Positions 1 to 12,205 of a stretch of 64,000 bases of DNA are shown here, in pieces. The stretch is taken from assembly GCA_020726505.1 (NCBI GenBank), contig JAHLEZ010000038.1:248001-312000 (forward strand). Direction: 5' to 3'. Position numbers and translations under genes: made by a program. Source of the DNA: Leptodontidium sp. MPI-SDFR-AT-0119 (Eukaryota; Ascomycota; Leotiomycetes; Helotiales; Leptodontidiaceae). The notes beneath the pieces were generated by a model. That model had not been told where the DNA came from and did no database searches. It saw only the letters and a list, made by a program, of their open reading frames with translations. Every line of letters starts with the position of its first letter. Position 1 is the stretch's first letter.

Positions 1-3000
1 CGGCAAACTATTAAACGATATAAACTTAGCTAGTTCTTACTAAAGATCAATTAAGCGACGTGGCAGTTCGCACTACTATATAAAGAAAATATCTTAGTAG
101 GGAATATATTAATACACGAGGAGTATAAACGACGGTAGCGAGTAGTCAAAGACTTTTAAGACGTCTATATTTAGTTTAATTAGGCTAAGTCTTAGTACGA
201 TTAGTATAATATATAGCGTAACATAGCCCTCCTAAGTAAGTGGCTTAAATATCTCCACGCTTTAAACCTTAAACAGTTCGATACAGATATATAAAAGGCC
301 ATATTCAAATCCTATAAGCGATCTCCCGAATTAACGTCTGACGTAATTAAGTAAAAAGAAAACATCCGGTTTTATTAGAGCCGTATAAAGCAAATGTTTT
401 CTATCGACGGGATTATTAGTTTACTTTATTTTGTGACTAAGAACAAAATACGGTTTAAGAAAGTAACTAATCTTCTCGACTTCTTATTTCTCTAAGAAGA
501 TAGTAAGAAACGCCGTGGCTAGGGTAATAAGCTATATTAAGCTATCTTATAGAAGAGCTTCGAGTTAGTTAAGCGACGTCTAAGATATAAACGCGTAAAC
601 AAGTAATTAGATAAGTTCTTTTATTTTATTCGTTTAATATATTAAGTTCTCTCGTACTTATTGTATTCTACTTTTATTATATTAACGAAAACTAATCATA
701 ATTAAGGTCTAAAGAGACGAATAATGTGGTTTTTAGTTATATATACTAATCCTAAGAAAATAAAGCTTCCTTTCCGTTCCTATTTTATTACACTTTATAA
801 TATTTTATAAAATATACGTTAGTAAATATTTAGCGATAGTTAGCATTAAAATATATAAGATACTTCTTAACTTATTAGTGTATATAGCGCTTAAGGACTT
901 AAAGTACACAGACAAAAAGAGACTAAAAAGTTTTAAGTAACTAAGAAAAGGAGTATTAAGTCGAAAGGGTTTGTCTTTATATAAGAGTAAACGCAGCCAC
1001 TAAGGCTAAAGATATTAGAGCAGACTAAGAACTAGAGCTTGGATAAACTAAAGGACCTAATAAGTAAGTTTAGCCGTAAGTACGCTAATAATAGTATTTA
1101 AGATAATAGTTTAAATATTAATAATAACGACCTTAGGCCAAAAGTTAGGGTTAACGAGCGTAATAGCCATTAGTCTCGGTCTTCTGAAACTTATAAGGCT
1201 ATTATAGCTACTTTTACCCGGAAATCTAATAATAAAAGACATCGAGGCAATAAGTAAGATAAAAGCTTTACGGCTATAATAATTAATAGTAGTAGCGTTT
1301 TTATATTGTTAAGTAGCGAGAAGTAAGCGTTAAAGACTAATTATTACAGAACTAAAGTAAGGTTATAAGACATACTTTATACTTGGGATTAATATAATAT
1401 TAAGATATCTACTATAGTATAAACAAGGATAAAGTCGATAAGATTATAAAGAGGGTAGTTTAGTCTTCTGCTAGCTTTCATCGCTTGACTTGGGCTAAGT
1501 GAGCTCGATTTGCGTTATATACTTAGTTAATGATGACTCTCGAGTTGATATGTCCTTAGTATTAAATACTTTAGTTATATAAATTAGTACTAAGGTGCTT
1601 TATTATTTAGTATTAAAGTCTAATACCGTTAGTATAATCACATAAGGGCGGGTTACACGCGCGAACGCGAGCGGTATTAGGGCCTAATACTAGGAGTTTT
1701 ACTTTATATAACGCGTTTAATATAAACGACTGGCGCCCCGTATATATCCCGCCTAAATTAAAAGATTTAATTTAAGTGAATATCGCGTTTTAAGTATTTA
1801 TTTACTTATATAATAATTTATACACGTAAACAAGGTTAAGCTTAGAAACAGTTAGGTGTTTAAAAAGTTAAATTTAAAATTAAAATTTAAAAAGCGTTTA
1901 AAATATAAATTATTTCTAAGTTATAAAAAAATATTTTATAAATATTAATATTATTTAAGTATTTATTAATAAAATAATTTTATAAAAAACGAATAACAAA
2001 ATCCTTGTTATTAAAATTTTAGATCTTAAAGTTTTTTTTAAGATAATAAATACTTTGTTACTCGAAAGCTTTCTCCCCTTTATTAATTAAAATAATATAA
2101 ATATTGTCATTTTAACTTTTTTAATAATATTTTATTAGAATAATAAATATTTTGTCACTTAAAAGCTTCTCCCCTCTTATTAATTAAAATAACATAAATA
2201 TTATTATTATAACTTTTTTAATGATATTTTATTAGAATAATAGATACTTTATTACTCGAAAGCTTTCCCCCCCTTATTAACTAAAATGACATAAATATTG
2301 TCATTATAACTTTTTTAATAATATTTTATTAGAATAATAAATACTTTGTTACTTAAAAGCTTTCCCCCTTATTAACTAAAATAATATAAATATTATTATT
2401 TTAACTTTTTTAATAATATTTTATTAAAATAATAGATATTTTGTTACTAAAATAACATAAATATTGTCATTTTAACTTTTTTAATAATATTTTATTAGAA
2501 TAATAGATATTTTGTTACTTAAAAGCTTTCTCCCCTTATTAACTAGAATGACATAAATATTATTATTTTAACTTTTTTAATAATATTTTATTAAAATAAC
2601 AGATATTTTATTACTCGAAAGCTTTCTTTTTTTATTACTTAAAGTAATCTAAATATTATTTTTTTAAACTCTTATAATAGTAATTCTTAATATTTTACTA
2701 GAATAATATAAATATTATTATTTAAGTATTATTAATAATAACCTTAATATTAAGATAATAAATATTTTATTATTTGAACTATTATTATTTTCCTTTAATT
2801 AATAACCTTAATTACTTTATGATTTTTATTTATCTTAAAATTAGACAAATTATTAACTTTTAATTAAGTTATTATTTTTATTATAAATTAATTTTTGTAT
2901 TTTTAATATTCGTATTTATTATAGTTTTATATTTTATAGGCATTTTTTCTTAGTCTTAAGTTATATTAATTTATTATATATAGTTTAAACTATTTTATAA

Positions 3001-3110
3001 TTAATTATATTTATTTTTTTAAAGATAACGTAAATAACGTAAGTTATTTTAAGAGACTTATATTACTTAATTTGACGTTTACTTTTTAAAACTTTAATTA
3101 GAAATTTATT
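1..3110. repeat. AT-rich, RIP-like degenerate flank
   Basis: The first 3.1 kb is strongly AT-rich, full of TA dinucleotides and stop codons in all frames, with few CA/TG dinucleotides. That is the dinucleotide bias expected after repeat-induced point mutation of old repeats. About 1-1500 is less extreme and keeps CG-containing stretches, so it may be a RIP-degraded transposon, but no domain can be recognised. About 1740-3110 is nearly pure AT with a tandem repeat inside. No gene is supported. The change to ordinary coding-like composition at about 3110 is abrupt. Confidence 0.8.
2041..2640. repeat. ~97 bp AT-rich tandem repeat, about 6 copies
   Basis: A unit containing CTCGAAAGCTTTC or CTTAAAAGCTT, then a short C run, then TTATTAA and TTTTTTAATAATATTTTATTAG recurs with its C-rich landmark near 2061, 2158, 2254, 2352, 2519 and 2614. 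That gives a period of about 97 bp, with one partly deleted unit near 2440. The copies differ mostly by C/T and G/A changes, consistent with RIP acting on an older satellite. Confidence 0.75.
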
Positions 3111-4000
3111 ATATAATATGACTGAGTACTGCGGTTTGGGCCGCTGAATTCGGCAGGTTTGGTCGCTGTTTTAAGCAGCCTCGACCGCTCGCTAAACTCT
3201 GCCCCCAGCGCACGTGCCTCGGTTCGTGTGGAGCGATGACAACGTCCCTCCCCTCCCAGAATTGCTTGGTGTCAACTTCATTCATCCTGATCATCCAAGT
3301 CCTCAATCCAGGAGCCAGAAATGGCATCCTCCTCATCAGTCATGGCAGGCCTCGTCTGTCTCTGTCTTGAGGCCGCTCCCGGCTACATAAGCCTCGCAGT
3401 TTCCGCCCACCCTCGACCTCCACCAACTATCGCTTCTCCTTTGCACACTCCTTCCCATACTGTTCTCTCTTCACCTTCTCTCGAACTCTCGACAACTCCT
3501 GTGACCGTGGCTGCGATTCTCTCTTTCACGAAGACTCTCCAATTTACTTCTCCTCGCCGCCCTCCACATCTGTACCACCACTTTACAACTCGATTCTACA
3601 CTCATTCCTCCTTCGCCCATCTTCTCCGCGTTCTTGCTCTCGAATGCCTCGGACCTTGAACACTCCACAGTTCCAGTGTCTTCTCCCTGCCCTCGACATT
3701 GACTACGATCTCCTCCCCTGCGAAGCACCCTCGAAGTCTGCTCTCCCTTCGCCGCCATCCATATCTCCAACACCCTTCTGCATCTCGACTCTTCACACGA
3801 CTCTTCACACGACTGTCGACACATAAACTTGAACTCGACCGACCATCGTATCGTCAGGCTACGTCGACGCCGAAGCATTTACTCGATCGACCCCCAATCC
3901 CTCCTCGAAACCTCCCCCCTCCTCGAAACCTCTTCCCTCGTCTCATCTTAGCGGCGGACACCCTCGCTACCCTTGAGGCTTCTCGGGCTTGTGGAGGATC
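3111..4000 (+). other. Composition boundary and leader of the DUF3435 gene
   Basis: At about 3110 the AT-rich flank gives way to balanced composition. The ~890 bases before the recombinase start codon hold only short overlapping ORFs rich in Ser, Pro, His and Arg, which look like chance translations of a CT-rich leader. CT-rich tracts (about 3400-3900) are typical of fungal promoters and 5' UTRs. If the segment is a Starship, its 5' edge should lie near 3110. I could not identify a target-site duplication here. Confidence 0.5.
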
Positions 4001-6823
4001 ATGGCACCCATTATCCAAGTGCCGGTGGAGCACACCCTTAATATCCTCGAGAATGTTCTCAAAAAACGCACCCACATCACACGAGTATTGAAGGACAGAG
4101 AGGAGCAGATGCCGAGCGGGGAAGATTATGATCAGATGGAGGTTAATTTGGATAATGAACCGTTCCTACAGCCGCTGGACGCCGACGATACTAAAGCTAG
4201 TATCTACTACGCCAGACAGAAATGGACGAAGTACGCTCCCCAGACTTATACCTTGGTGGATCAGATTATGCTAACTAAAGATAGGTACTGCATATATCGT
4301 CATTTGGGGGACTGGCGAACCGCCATTCGCAAGAAGAATTGCGGCAAAGGGAAGATGATGTTGTTTCTCCACTGGATTTGTAAGACCTCCTTGGCGAAGA
4401 GGCGGAAGCCGGGGAGTAACAGGTCTCTGCATACATACTGGCGGGATTTCAAGATGCTCTACCGCCGAGTGAATGGTGAATACGTGGACGCGAATAATAG
4501 ACTCGAGGTCGTCAAGGTACAGCAAACCACCTCTCACGCCGTTCTTATGTTAATTGCTAATGTATGATTTAAGTATATCGACGGCACACTCAAGCCCTTA
4601 TTTGAGCTACGCACCACGTCTAAATCCAAGCCTGTGGCCGGACCGGACGACCTGCTTCTCTTGCTTGTCCAGCTCTGGGCCCGTGATGAATCCGTCTTCC
4701 CTACCGAGGACGACCGTCACGATGTCGCCACTATAATGCTGTTCCAAGCGTACACAGGCGGTCGACCCGCGGAATTCGTTCACGCATCGAAGGGCAAAGC
4801 CAGTGAAGACCCTCTCGGCGAGAGGGAAGAGGCCAACAAGAACGCCCGCCCCCGTAAGGCGACGCATTGTGATCACGACGAGGACAGTGATGCCGACATT
4901 GATGGCGAGACCGAGTGCGACGATGACAGCAACGCTGATGATGGCCCTGGATCCGACGACGATATGATATTCGACTCTGAGGATGATAGAAGCGATGACG
5001 GCACCCCCGACGAAGACATGGACGAGTACTCCGGCTCAGATAGCGGCTACAACAGCGACAGGACTGATGTCACCATGACAGAGGATACGGACAAGTGCTA
5101 CACGACCGAGATCGACGAGTGTGGAGAGCCTCTGCGCCAGAACTTGGACGCCGCTAAGCTTAGCGAGTTCGAGGAGGTCAAGCGGCAGTACAAGGCGCTC
5201 TGTTATGAGGACATCTGTCTCTGGATCGTACAGAACCCGAAGCGGGGAGAGAGAGACCTATTGGCCATGGAGGTCCACTTACGGAATCACAAAGGGGTGG
5301 ATAACAAGCCCAAACCGTATGTTGCGCTTCCGAGATACCTCGAACCCTAGCTAACTCAATCCTCATAGCACGACCTTCCTCTTTAGGGAGAATCCCCTCC
5401 CTATCCTTTGCCCGATCTCCCATATCTTGACCCGTGCGATCCGTGATAACGCGGTCCTCGTCGATGGCTACACGTCGGCTGAGCCCTTCTTTGCCACGGA
5501 CCTGGGGAGTCAGAACATAAAGGCGATGAAGGTCCATTGGAAGCCGGAATGGCTCAAGCGACCTGTCTTTCGGAGGTCAGTCTGGACCACGAACGGCTGG
5601 GTGAAGTCGAAGACCGAACCCATGCCCTACTCGAAGTATGCCTTCTACCTAAACCGTCTTGGGCGAGACGCGGGCATTGAAGACACGCTGACGAGCTACT
5701 GTTTCCGCCGAGGCTGTGCGAATGCTATCGATGGTATGTATCCTGTCACACTGCCAACTTCTTAAGGCTAACATCTGGTTTAGGCAAGGCCTCCGACGCT
5801 GTACGGGATCAAGTCATGAGACATAATCCCTTGACGGGAGTCTTTAACGAGGCATATAACAATCAAGCAGTGAGATTCAATGTGCAAGACGCCTATCTCG
5901 AGAGCGATATCACTGATGATGGGCTGACCCGGGCCTTTACCCACATGAGTATTCGATGCAACCCTGGCGCTCCGAAAGAAGTCCCCCGAGAAGTGATGGA
6001 TCGACTCCTCGCCGCGGATCCACAGATTGTCGTCCTTAAGCGAGAATTCAAAGAGTCACATACTAGGATCAAGTGGGACTACAAGTTCATCAATCGAGCC
6101 CCTCAGGAGGTCAGGGAGGCTCACAAGAAACTCGGCCAGCAGCTTAAGGCTGCGACGAAGAGCCTGGAAGATGAGCTTGAGGCTGAACACAGGAAGGATT
6201 ACTTCTTCTATATCCACAATGAAATGATGAAGAGGCAATTGAATAGGCCGCTGAACGGGACGGTGGAGGAGGAGGAGGGAGTTGAGCCTGTCATCGAACA
6301 TCAGCTCGAAGAACGGACACGATTGCAGCTGGTCCTTTGCGATCTCTCCAAAGACCTTAGTCCTCAGGCTATCGTTGCTCGAAAGGTCTCTGCTGTTAAC
6401 CTCCAGATCGCGCTCGCCTCGCGAAAAGAACTCATGACTCGCCAGCGACGACCCTCTCCAACCTGCAAGGATCCTCTCAAGGGACAATCTCCTATTTGCG
6501 CCCCTGCGCCTACTCCGGCTCTCGATCCCCTCCCACCGGCTAGTAAGTTTCCCCTCGTCTTCGAAAAGACTCAGTGCATATTTTGTATTGGCAACGAGGC
6601 ACTCTCGTATGGCCAACGAACGCGTAAATTCCGCCGGCCTTCGCACATGTGGGACCATGTCGAGAATATTCACTTGCGTGACGTGCCAGCAGAGCAGCGA
6701 ATCATCTGTCACCACCCTATCTGCAAGGCTGAGGGGTTAATACTTGACGGCGTAGTGCTCTTCAAGAATCATGTGGCGACAGTCCACGAGGTCCGCCTCC
6801 GACCTAACGTGTTTCCTCGTTAA
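4001..6823 (+). CDS. DUF3435 tyrosine recombinase (Starship captain-like), 887 aa
   Basis: Four exons, 4001-4516, 4574-5316, 5369-5733 and 5784-6823, join in frame through canonical GT-AG introns of 50-57 bp. The start is ATG 4001; an in-frame upstream TTG is not used. The protein matches the FluG-like DUF3435 class. A Thr-Gly-Gly-Arg motif supplies the first catalytic Arg (about R236). A Tyr-Cys-Phe-Arg-Arg motif gives Tyr530 and Arg533, and Tyr566 fits the nucleophile, matching the R-Y-R-Y pattern of Crypton/Starship recombinases. An acidic Asp/Glu-rich insert lies at about residues 260-330. The C-terminus has two C2H2-like pairs ending HVATVH. DUF3435 recombinases excise and insert giant elements and usually sit first at the 5' end, as here. 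The reading frame is intact and all four key residues are present. Whether it is an active captain or a non-captain relative needs phylogeny. Confidence 0.88.
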
Positions 6824-6839
6824 TCATTCTCATCTTGCG

Positions 6840-7310
6840 ACTTCACTTCTTCGGGTATATACTATTGGGAGCTGTCAAAGATTTCCCTCCGGTTCAGAGA
6901 ATGCAATCTTTTTAGGGACGCTGTCAACCCCTGCGTTGAGACCGTCGAGCTGATGGAGGCTCTCTGCGGCTATCGTGAGGTCGCCTCACGCTACCGTCTT
7001 TGTCTCCTGAGGTTGGACCTATCGCTCCTGTCTTTCCCCTCGTCTGTGGCAAGACTTAGTATCTGTTCTGTTTTGGGGTCGAATCGAGGGGCTACGGAGA
7101 AAGGATGGGTTCCTTTTACCGCACTTCGAAGATGATGGATCATGTTGAACGTAATCACCTCAAAGGAAAAGATCCGCAGGCCAAGCAAGGATAGAGTGTT
7201 GTTCCCCAACGCGTAAGTCTCAGGGGCTTGTTCTCAAACACGTGCAGGCTTTTAAAGGCCATGTACAGACAGTGCACGGCTTCAAGCTTCGAGAACCAAG
7301 GTTTGTGCGT
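6840..7310 (+). pseudogene. Decayed C-terminal tail of a second DUF3435 gene
   Basis: Directly after the intact recombinase, broken frames repeat its C-terminal architecture. A VETVELMEALCGYRE-like stretch (about 6930-6985) is followed by a FPLV..KT..CF finger (about 7040-7070) with an in-frame TAG, then SKMMDHVERNHLKGKDP (about 7125-7180) with another stop, and finally a shifted FKGHVQTVHGFKLREP (about 7250-7300). These line up with FPLVFEKTQC, SHMWDHVENIHL and FKNHVATVHEVRL of the intact protein, but are too diverged to be a recent tandem copy. It is a relic of another family member. Confidence 0.7.
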
Positions 7311-7528
7311 TCGACAAGATAGACTGTGTTCCTTTTCATATATAACGTCCATCCCTGCGTAGCGGAAAACTGTTGGTTAGGCAATCCTGGTCTCTGAGTA
7401 AAGTGTATTATAGTCACGTGCCCACATGTATATAATCCCGTGGAGGAACCTAGTTCCAGTCAATTAAGCATGCTGCAATCACTTCTTCTTTCAATCCTCA
7501 ACTAAAACCCTACGTGCCGAAACAATTA

Positions 7529-7635
7529 CTGTCGCTTGCAAAATCGGCTTCCACTCCGCAGTCGCCAGAAAATTCGGAGCCCCACCTAAATGACAGGGCT
7601 AGGCGGTGTGTCATGTGACCAGAAAGCGCCGAGCA
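7529..7635 (+). repeat. Left terminal inverted repeat, NLR element copy 1
   Basis: It pairs with the reverse complement of about 11214-11318. The shared path includes CGCTTRCAAAATCGGCTTCC, TTCGGAGCCCCACCTAAA and TCATGTGAYCAGAAAG, with scattered mismatches and a 2-base gap. Confidence 0.78.
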
Positions 7636-7960
7636 GTTTAAAACGTCGACAGAATGACCTTGAACCTTCTAGAATGTTATAAGTATAACTTAGTATATAA
7701 CACGTAGTTCCTAAAATTTCAACTCACGGTACCGCCAATTTCTGCGAGGTCACGTGTGAATGTCTAACTGAGTTATACATTGCTTAGTAATGCCCCGCTA
7801 TTGCCGGCATGAGCTCGAGCCTCATTATGACCTTCGACATCGACCGCTTGATACCTAATGCGCATGAAGTTTCCTCCTTGTTCACTGGCAGTCGCGCATC
7901 GACTTCTGTGCTCTTATTTCCTGTTATCTCAAACTCTGTCTAGCTAGTCCTGATTTGAAA

Positions 7961-10900
7961 ATGCGTCTTTTGCACCTTGAAAGCGGCAACCTCAGCCTTA
8001 CCGAGGATTACACTGAACATGTGCCGCCATACGCGATCCTATCTCATACTTGGGGCAAGGATACGGAGGAAGTCACTTTCGATGACTTCAAAGCAGGAAC
8101 TTACTCGGATAAGATTGGACACAGAAAGATTCAGTTTTGCGGCGAACAAGCAGCAAGAGATGGGCTCCAATACTTTTGGGTAGACACATGCTGTATCAAC
8201 AAATCTAATCTTCTAGAGCTTTCGGAGGCTATTAACTCTATGTTTCGCTGGTATCAAAATGCGGCCAAATGTTATGTCTACCTCTCTGATTTTTCTATAA
8301 GAACGGTTTCAGGTAAATCGTTCTCAACGTGGAAGTTGGAATTCCAGCATAGTCGATGGTTCACTCGAGCCTGGACACTTCAGGAGCTTATCGCTCCATC
8401 CTCAGTCGAATTCTTTTCTTGGGAGGGCGAACGACTAGGCGACAAGAGGTCGCTCGAACCGTCACTGCACGAGATCACAGGTATCCCGGTGGAAGTATTT
8501 CGAGGAAAGCCTCTCACCCAATTCTCTGTTGAAGAGCGGATGCTATGGGCAACAAAACGCACGGCTAAGCGTAAAGAAGACGAGGCGTACTCTCTATTTG
8601 GAATCTTCGGCCTGCACATGCCGCTTATCTATGGCGAGGGGAGAGAGAATGCGTTTATTCGACTCGAGGAGGAGATCGGTAAACGCTCAAGAGGTAAATT
8701 TAATAAGCCCATGATGAGGCCTCGATTTGATGAGAGCTATAATTGTAGTTACTGAAAATCGAATATAGCTAACATGCTTGGTTTTGGTACAGGTGCTAAT
8801 ATACATGGCAACGTACACTGGATGGTGCCGCGGGCTATCAATAGCTTATTTACTGGGCGTTCTGATCTACTTTCCCGAATACAGAGGGCTCTACAAAGTA
8901 AACCGATATCTGCAGCCCAATTCCAGAGGAGATTCGTGATTACGGGGCTAGGCGGACAAGGAAAGAGCGAGATATGCTTACAGGTTGCGAGCTTAATGAA
9001 GCAGAAGTACGTCCTTCCGATAGCCTTTGAAGATTTACAAGTATTTTAGCTTATGCTATAGGTTCTGGGGAATATTCTGGGTCGACGTGGACAATCCTTC
9101 CGCCGCTGAGCGTGACTTCATCGCCGTTGCAAAGCTACTTGGTCACTCCGCTGAGACTGTCCACGAAGCACGTCAAGCCCTTACAAATACCCAACGAAGC
9201 TGGCTCCTGATCCTCGACAATGCCGACGATCCTGACTTCGATTACCAGGTCTACTTTCCACCTGGAAATCATGGTGCTGTTCTTATGACAACTCGTGTTA
9301 CTGAATGCAGGATGTATAGTCCCGACGCGTTCGAAGCACTTGAAGGTCTGGAAGAAGAAGACTCAAAGAACCTCTTGCTGAAGGCGGCCGAATTGCCTCG
9401 AGAATCGTGGTCGTCTTGTAGTTATGATGCAAAAGGAGTAGTCAACCTTCTAGGCTCACATCCGCTTGCTTTGATCCAGGCTGGAGCGTATATCAGCCAA
9501 GGGCATTGCCAGCTCGGCCAATACCCCAAGGTTTACCAACGGCAGCGACAGCGACTGTTAAAATATCGACCCAATCAGGCCCAATCGAGGTACTGCGATG
9601 TCTATGCGACTTTCGAGGCCTCAGCAGATGTCTTAGAACGATCTCAAAGTGAGTCTGCAAGCGATGCTCTTCGCTTACTGGAGATTCTGTCGATGCTTGG
9701 CTCTAGCGTACTTCCTCTTCAGATTTTCGAGGAGACATGGAAAGGTTGTAAAAAGGTTTCGCGGACTAGTGATGAGGCTATGGAGATCGATGAATTCTCT
9801 CGAGATCATGTGTTGAAACTACCAAGTTTCATGGTCCTCAAGGAAGACGAATGGGACTCTTTTCGTCTCACTAAGGCCACTTTTCTCCTTACTTCACTTT
9901 CACTAATTACTCGACATGATCTTAAAAGCTATAGCGGACTATCGATGCACGCATTGACTCATGCTTGGGCAAAGGATCGACAAGATTCAAGTCGTCAGGG
10001 TGAAGTATGGATTATATCTGGTTGTGTTCTTGGACTCTCTCGCTTAAATACAAGCTTCTGGCAGATGAAAGAGAGATCCTTGCTTCCGCATGTCTTGTCT
10101 TACCTGGAAATCGAGGTTAAGAAGGCGTTTGGCCCCGGGTCGAAGTCTATTGTCACTTCGATCTTTCTCAACTGTGCTCAGGCTCTGTTAGGTATGCGAC
10201 AAGACACTCGACTTAGTCAATTGCTAGAAGCTGTATTCATCGAGCTGCAACAGAACCCTAATAAGCCATCAAAAGAGTTCCTGCCGCTCTATGACCTTCA
10301 AGAAAGAAGCTTAACGAATCTCGGGAAGAATGAAGCGGCCAAAGCGTTGCTTCAGCAGATATTGAGGATCCGGGAAGAGGTGCTCGGCAAGACGCACCCC
10401 TCGACGCTCGCGACCATGAGTAACCTCGCTCTTGTGCTTGCCAGCCAGGGCAAGTACGCCGAGGCCGAGGCCATGAACCGCCAGACGCTCGAGATCTCGG
10501 AAGAGGTGCTCGGCAAGATGCACCCCGAGACGCTCGCGACTATGAATGACCTCGCTGGAGTGCTTGCCAGCCAGGGCAAGTACGCGGAGGCCGAGGCCAT
10601 GAACCGCCAGACGCTCGAGATCAAAGAAGAGGTGCTCGGCAAGACGCACCCCGAGACGCTCGCGACTATGAGTAACCTCGCTGGAGTGCTTGCCAGCCAG
10701 GGCAAGTACGCGGAGGCCGAGGCCATGAACCGCCAGACGCTCGAGATCTCGGAAGAGGTGCTCGGCAAGACGCACCCTGACACGGTCACGAGTATGTACT
10801 GTCTTGCACATCTACTCCAGAAGAAAGAAGAGTATGAAGAAGCATCGATACTTTACCAAAGGGCATGTACTGGCTATCAGTTATCATTGGGTTCCGAACA

Positions 10901-10961
10901 TCCAACCACGAAGGCCTGTGTAAACCATTATTCAATCATGCTTAATCGTCTTGACAGGTAA
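7961..10961 (+). CDS. HET / NB-ARC / TPR NLR protein, 948 aa
   Basis: Three exons (7961-8693, 8793-9006, 9062-10961) join in frame. The introns are 99 bp, with a GCTAAC branch site, and 55 bp. I chose ATG 7961 (MRLLHLESG, a typical HET opening) over an upstream TTG. Residues 1-245 form a HET death-effector domain (YAILSHTWG, WVDTCCINK, RAWTLQELIAP, YSLFGIFGL). An NB-ARC follows, with P-loop GLGGQGKS at 296-303, Walker B WLLILDNADD at 363-372 and MTTR sensor. The C-terminus holds TPR units of 42 aa ending near residue 890. The architecture is that of fungal STAND/NLR receptors controlling non-self recognition and regulated cell death in the cytosol: the TPRs would sense a ligand, NB-ARC oligomerise, and HET execute. 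It lies inside a TIR-bounded element. The paralogue at 56623-60358 shares HET and NB-ARC closely but has a different TPR family. Confidence 0.92.
10365..10790 (+). repeat. 126 bp tandem TPR-coding repeats, NLR copy 1
   Basis: Three to four near-identical units encode a 42-residue tetratricopeptide motif (EEVLGKTHPETLATMSNLAG, then VLASQGKYAEAEAMNRQT). The nucleotide sequence is nearly identical between units, which implies recent unit exchange or homogenisation within the sensor domain. Confidence 0.88.
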
Positions 10962-11213
10962 AATAAATGCAACAAAAAGGCATTTTATGGTATTACTCAT
11001 TTGTATTTAACTTTTGGAAAAGTGATGTTACATATCTGCCGTAGAAGACTCTCTAAAGGCTTCTTACAATTCTTTGAATTATTCTTCTCTTATAACTTAT
11101 ATTATTATAACTTTGATAAAGAGGGGCTTGGGGAAGGTGACTTCTATATACTACGCTTATAATATTCTAGAATGGTCAAGTTTATTCTGTCGTCGTTGTG
11201 ATGCAGTACGTTT

Positions 11214-11318
11214 GCAGTAGCACTTTCTGATCACATGATGCCTCGCTTAGGCCTGCCTTTTAGGTGGGGCTCCGAATCTTCTAGAGTGCGGAGAGGAAGC
11301 CGATTTTGTAAGCGACTG
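11214..11318 (-). repeat. Right terminal inverted repeat, NLR element copy 1
   Basis: Inverted partner of 7529-7635, followed by TA at 11319-11320. The right end of copy 2 (about 60855-60955) is closely similar over the whole length, including the TGATCACATGAT and GGTGGGGCTCC blocks. Confidence 0.78.
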
Positions 11319-12205
11319 TAACCGGTACATTGACTCCAAGTATATTCTGTAGCTCGAACACCCTAGTTGCCTCCGACTTAAAATTACGTTCGCGTCGTCG
11401 CCCTCACGCCTGATTTGCAGAGTGTCTCCTTTTGTAGCTTAATAGACTTCCTCTCCTATAGCTGCACCACCGAGCTTGTACCGCCTTCAAAACCTATAGA
11501 AGGGTCTTAACCGAGTTCTTAGGCCTCCCTTCTTTGCAAGAGATCGTCAACAGCGTTGTAGCGGCTGTGGCGTGTAGATTCATGCAAAATCGCCATGTGA
11601 GTCGGTACCTCGGATCGAAGCGAGTGACGATCTTTGGTGGGGGAATAGCCACCGCAGACCCAGGTTCAAGCCTTCCAGAAGCGTCATCCAGCACTCAAAT
11701 CACGAAGAATGAAGGCGATGGACTGGAACCGCCATTATGGAGTGCAGATGGCAAGGGTACGAAGAAGCTTCTTGGGGGCCAAAAATACAGCCTGCATGGT
11801 GTACAGGTTTAATGATTCGCCCACGTTACCGCCGCAACTGTTGGGTTTCAGTTCAGCTGCCGAGCCTCACCCTCGTCCATCTTCCCATCTTTCATGATCT
11901 TGTACCCATCTTATATGTTTCCTATAGAGAATCACGATTCACAGTGCTGGGGTCGTAACCAGTGGTGGCTAATTGCACACATCTGATTTCGTTCTTTGCC
12001 TTTGGTGATGGCGAGCTCGCCACCCGCGGGAAGCCCGCTCCAGGCGAGGTTGGTGAGCCGGCAGATGTGAGATGGCTGGAGGCAGTCGAGATCGGCGAGA
12101 TAGACGAGCGTAGTGGTAATTCCAGTGATGATAAATCCTGACCATGCGATATCCACCGGGTCCGATAGACCCAGGTTACATATAAGCACCAAGCTGCAAC
12201 AGATT
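11319..12205. other. Intergenic, no supported gene
   Basis: About 0.9 kb with only short overlapping ORFs (up to about 100 codons) on both strands, without recognisable motifs. It serves as the gap between the NLR element and the convergent membrane-protein gene. Confidence 0.6.

Larger units (their letters stand above)
7529..11318 (+). mobile_element. TIR-bounded, TA-flanked element carrying an NLR gene (copy 1)
   Basis: A ~105 bp imperfect terminal inverted repeat (about 80% identical by eye) starts at 7529 with CTGTCGCTTGCAAAATCGG and ends at 11318 with CCGATTTTGTAAGCGACTG. TA dinucleotides at 7527-7528 and 11319-11320 fit the TA target-site duplication of Tc1/mariner-pogo transposons. 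The element is 3790 bp and contains no transposase, only the NLR gene in sense orientation. A related element at 56154-60955 has the same ends and a paralogous NLR. This looks like a non-autonomous element that captured an NLR. It could instead be two MITEs flanking a gene, although the long matched TIRs argue for one unit. Confidence 0.72.

Noticed and set aside
3050..3140. A Starship target-site duplication such as a TTAC-type motif at the left edge
   Set aside because: No convincing motif is present at the composition switch, and the right end is outside the window, so no duplication can be claimed.
3321..4091. Overlapping Ser/Pro/His-rich ORFs before the DUF3435 gene
   Set aside because: Low-complexity translations of a CT-rich leader on several frames with no motifs; more likely promoter and 5' UTR.
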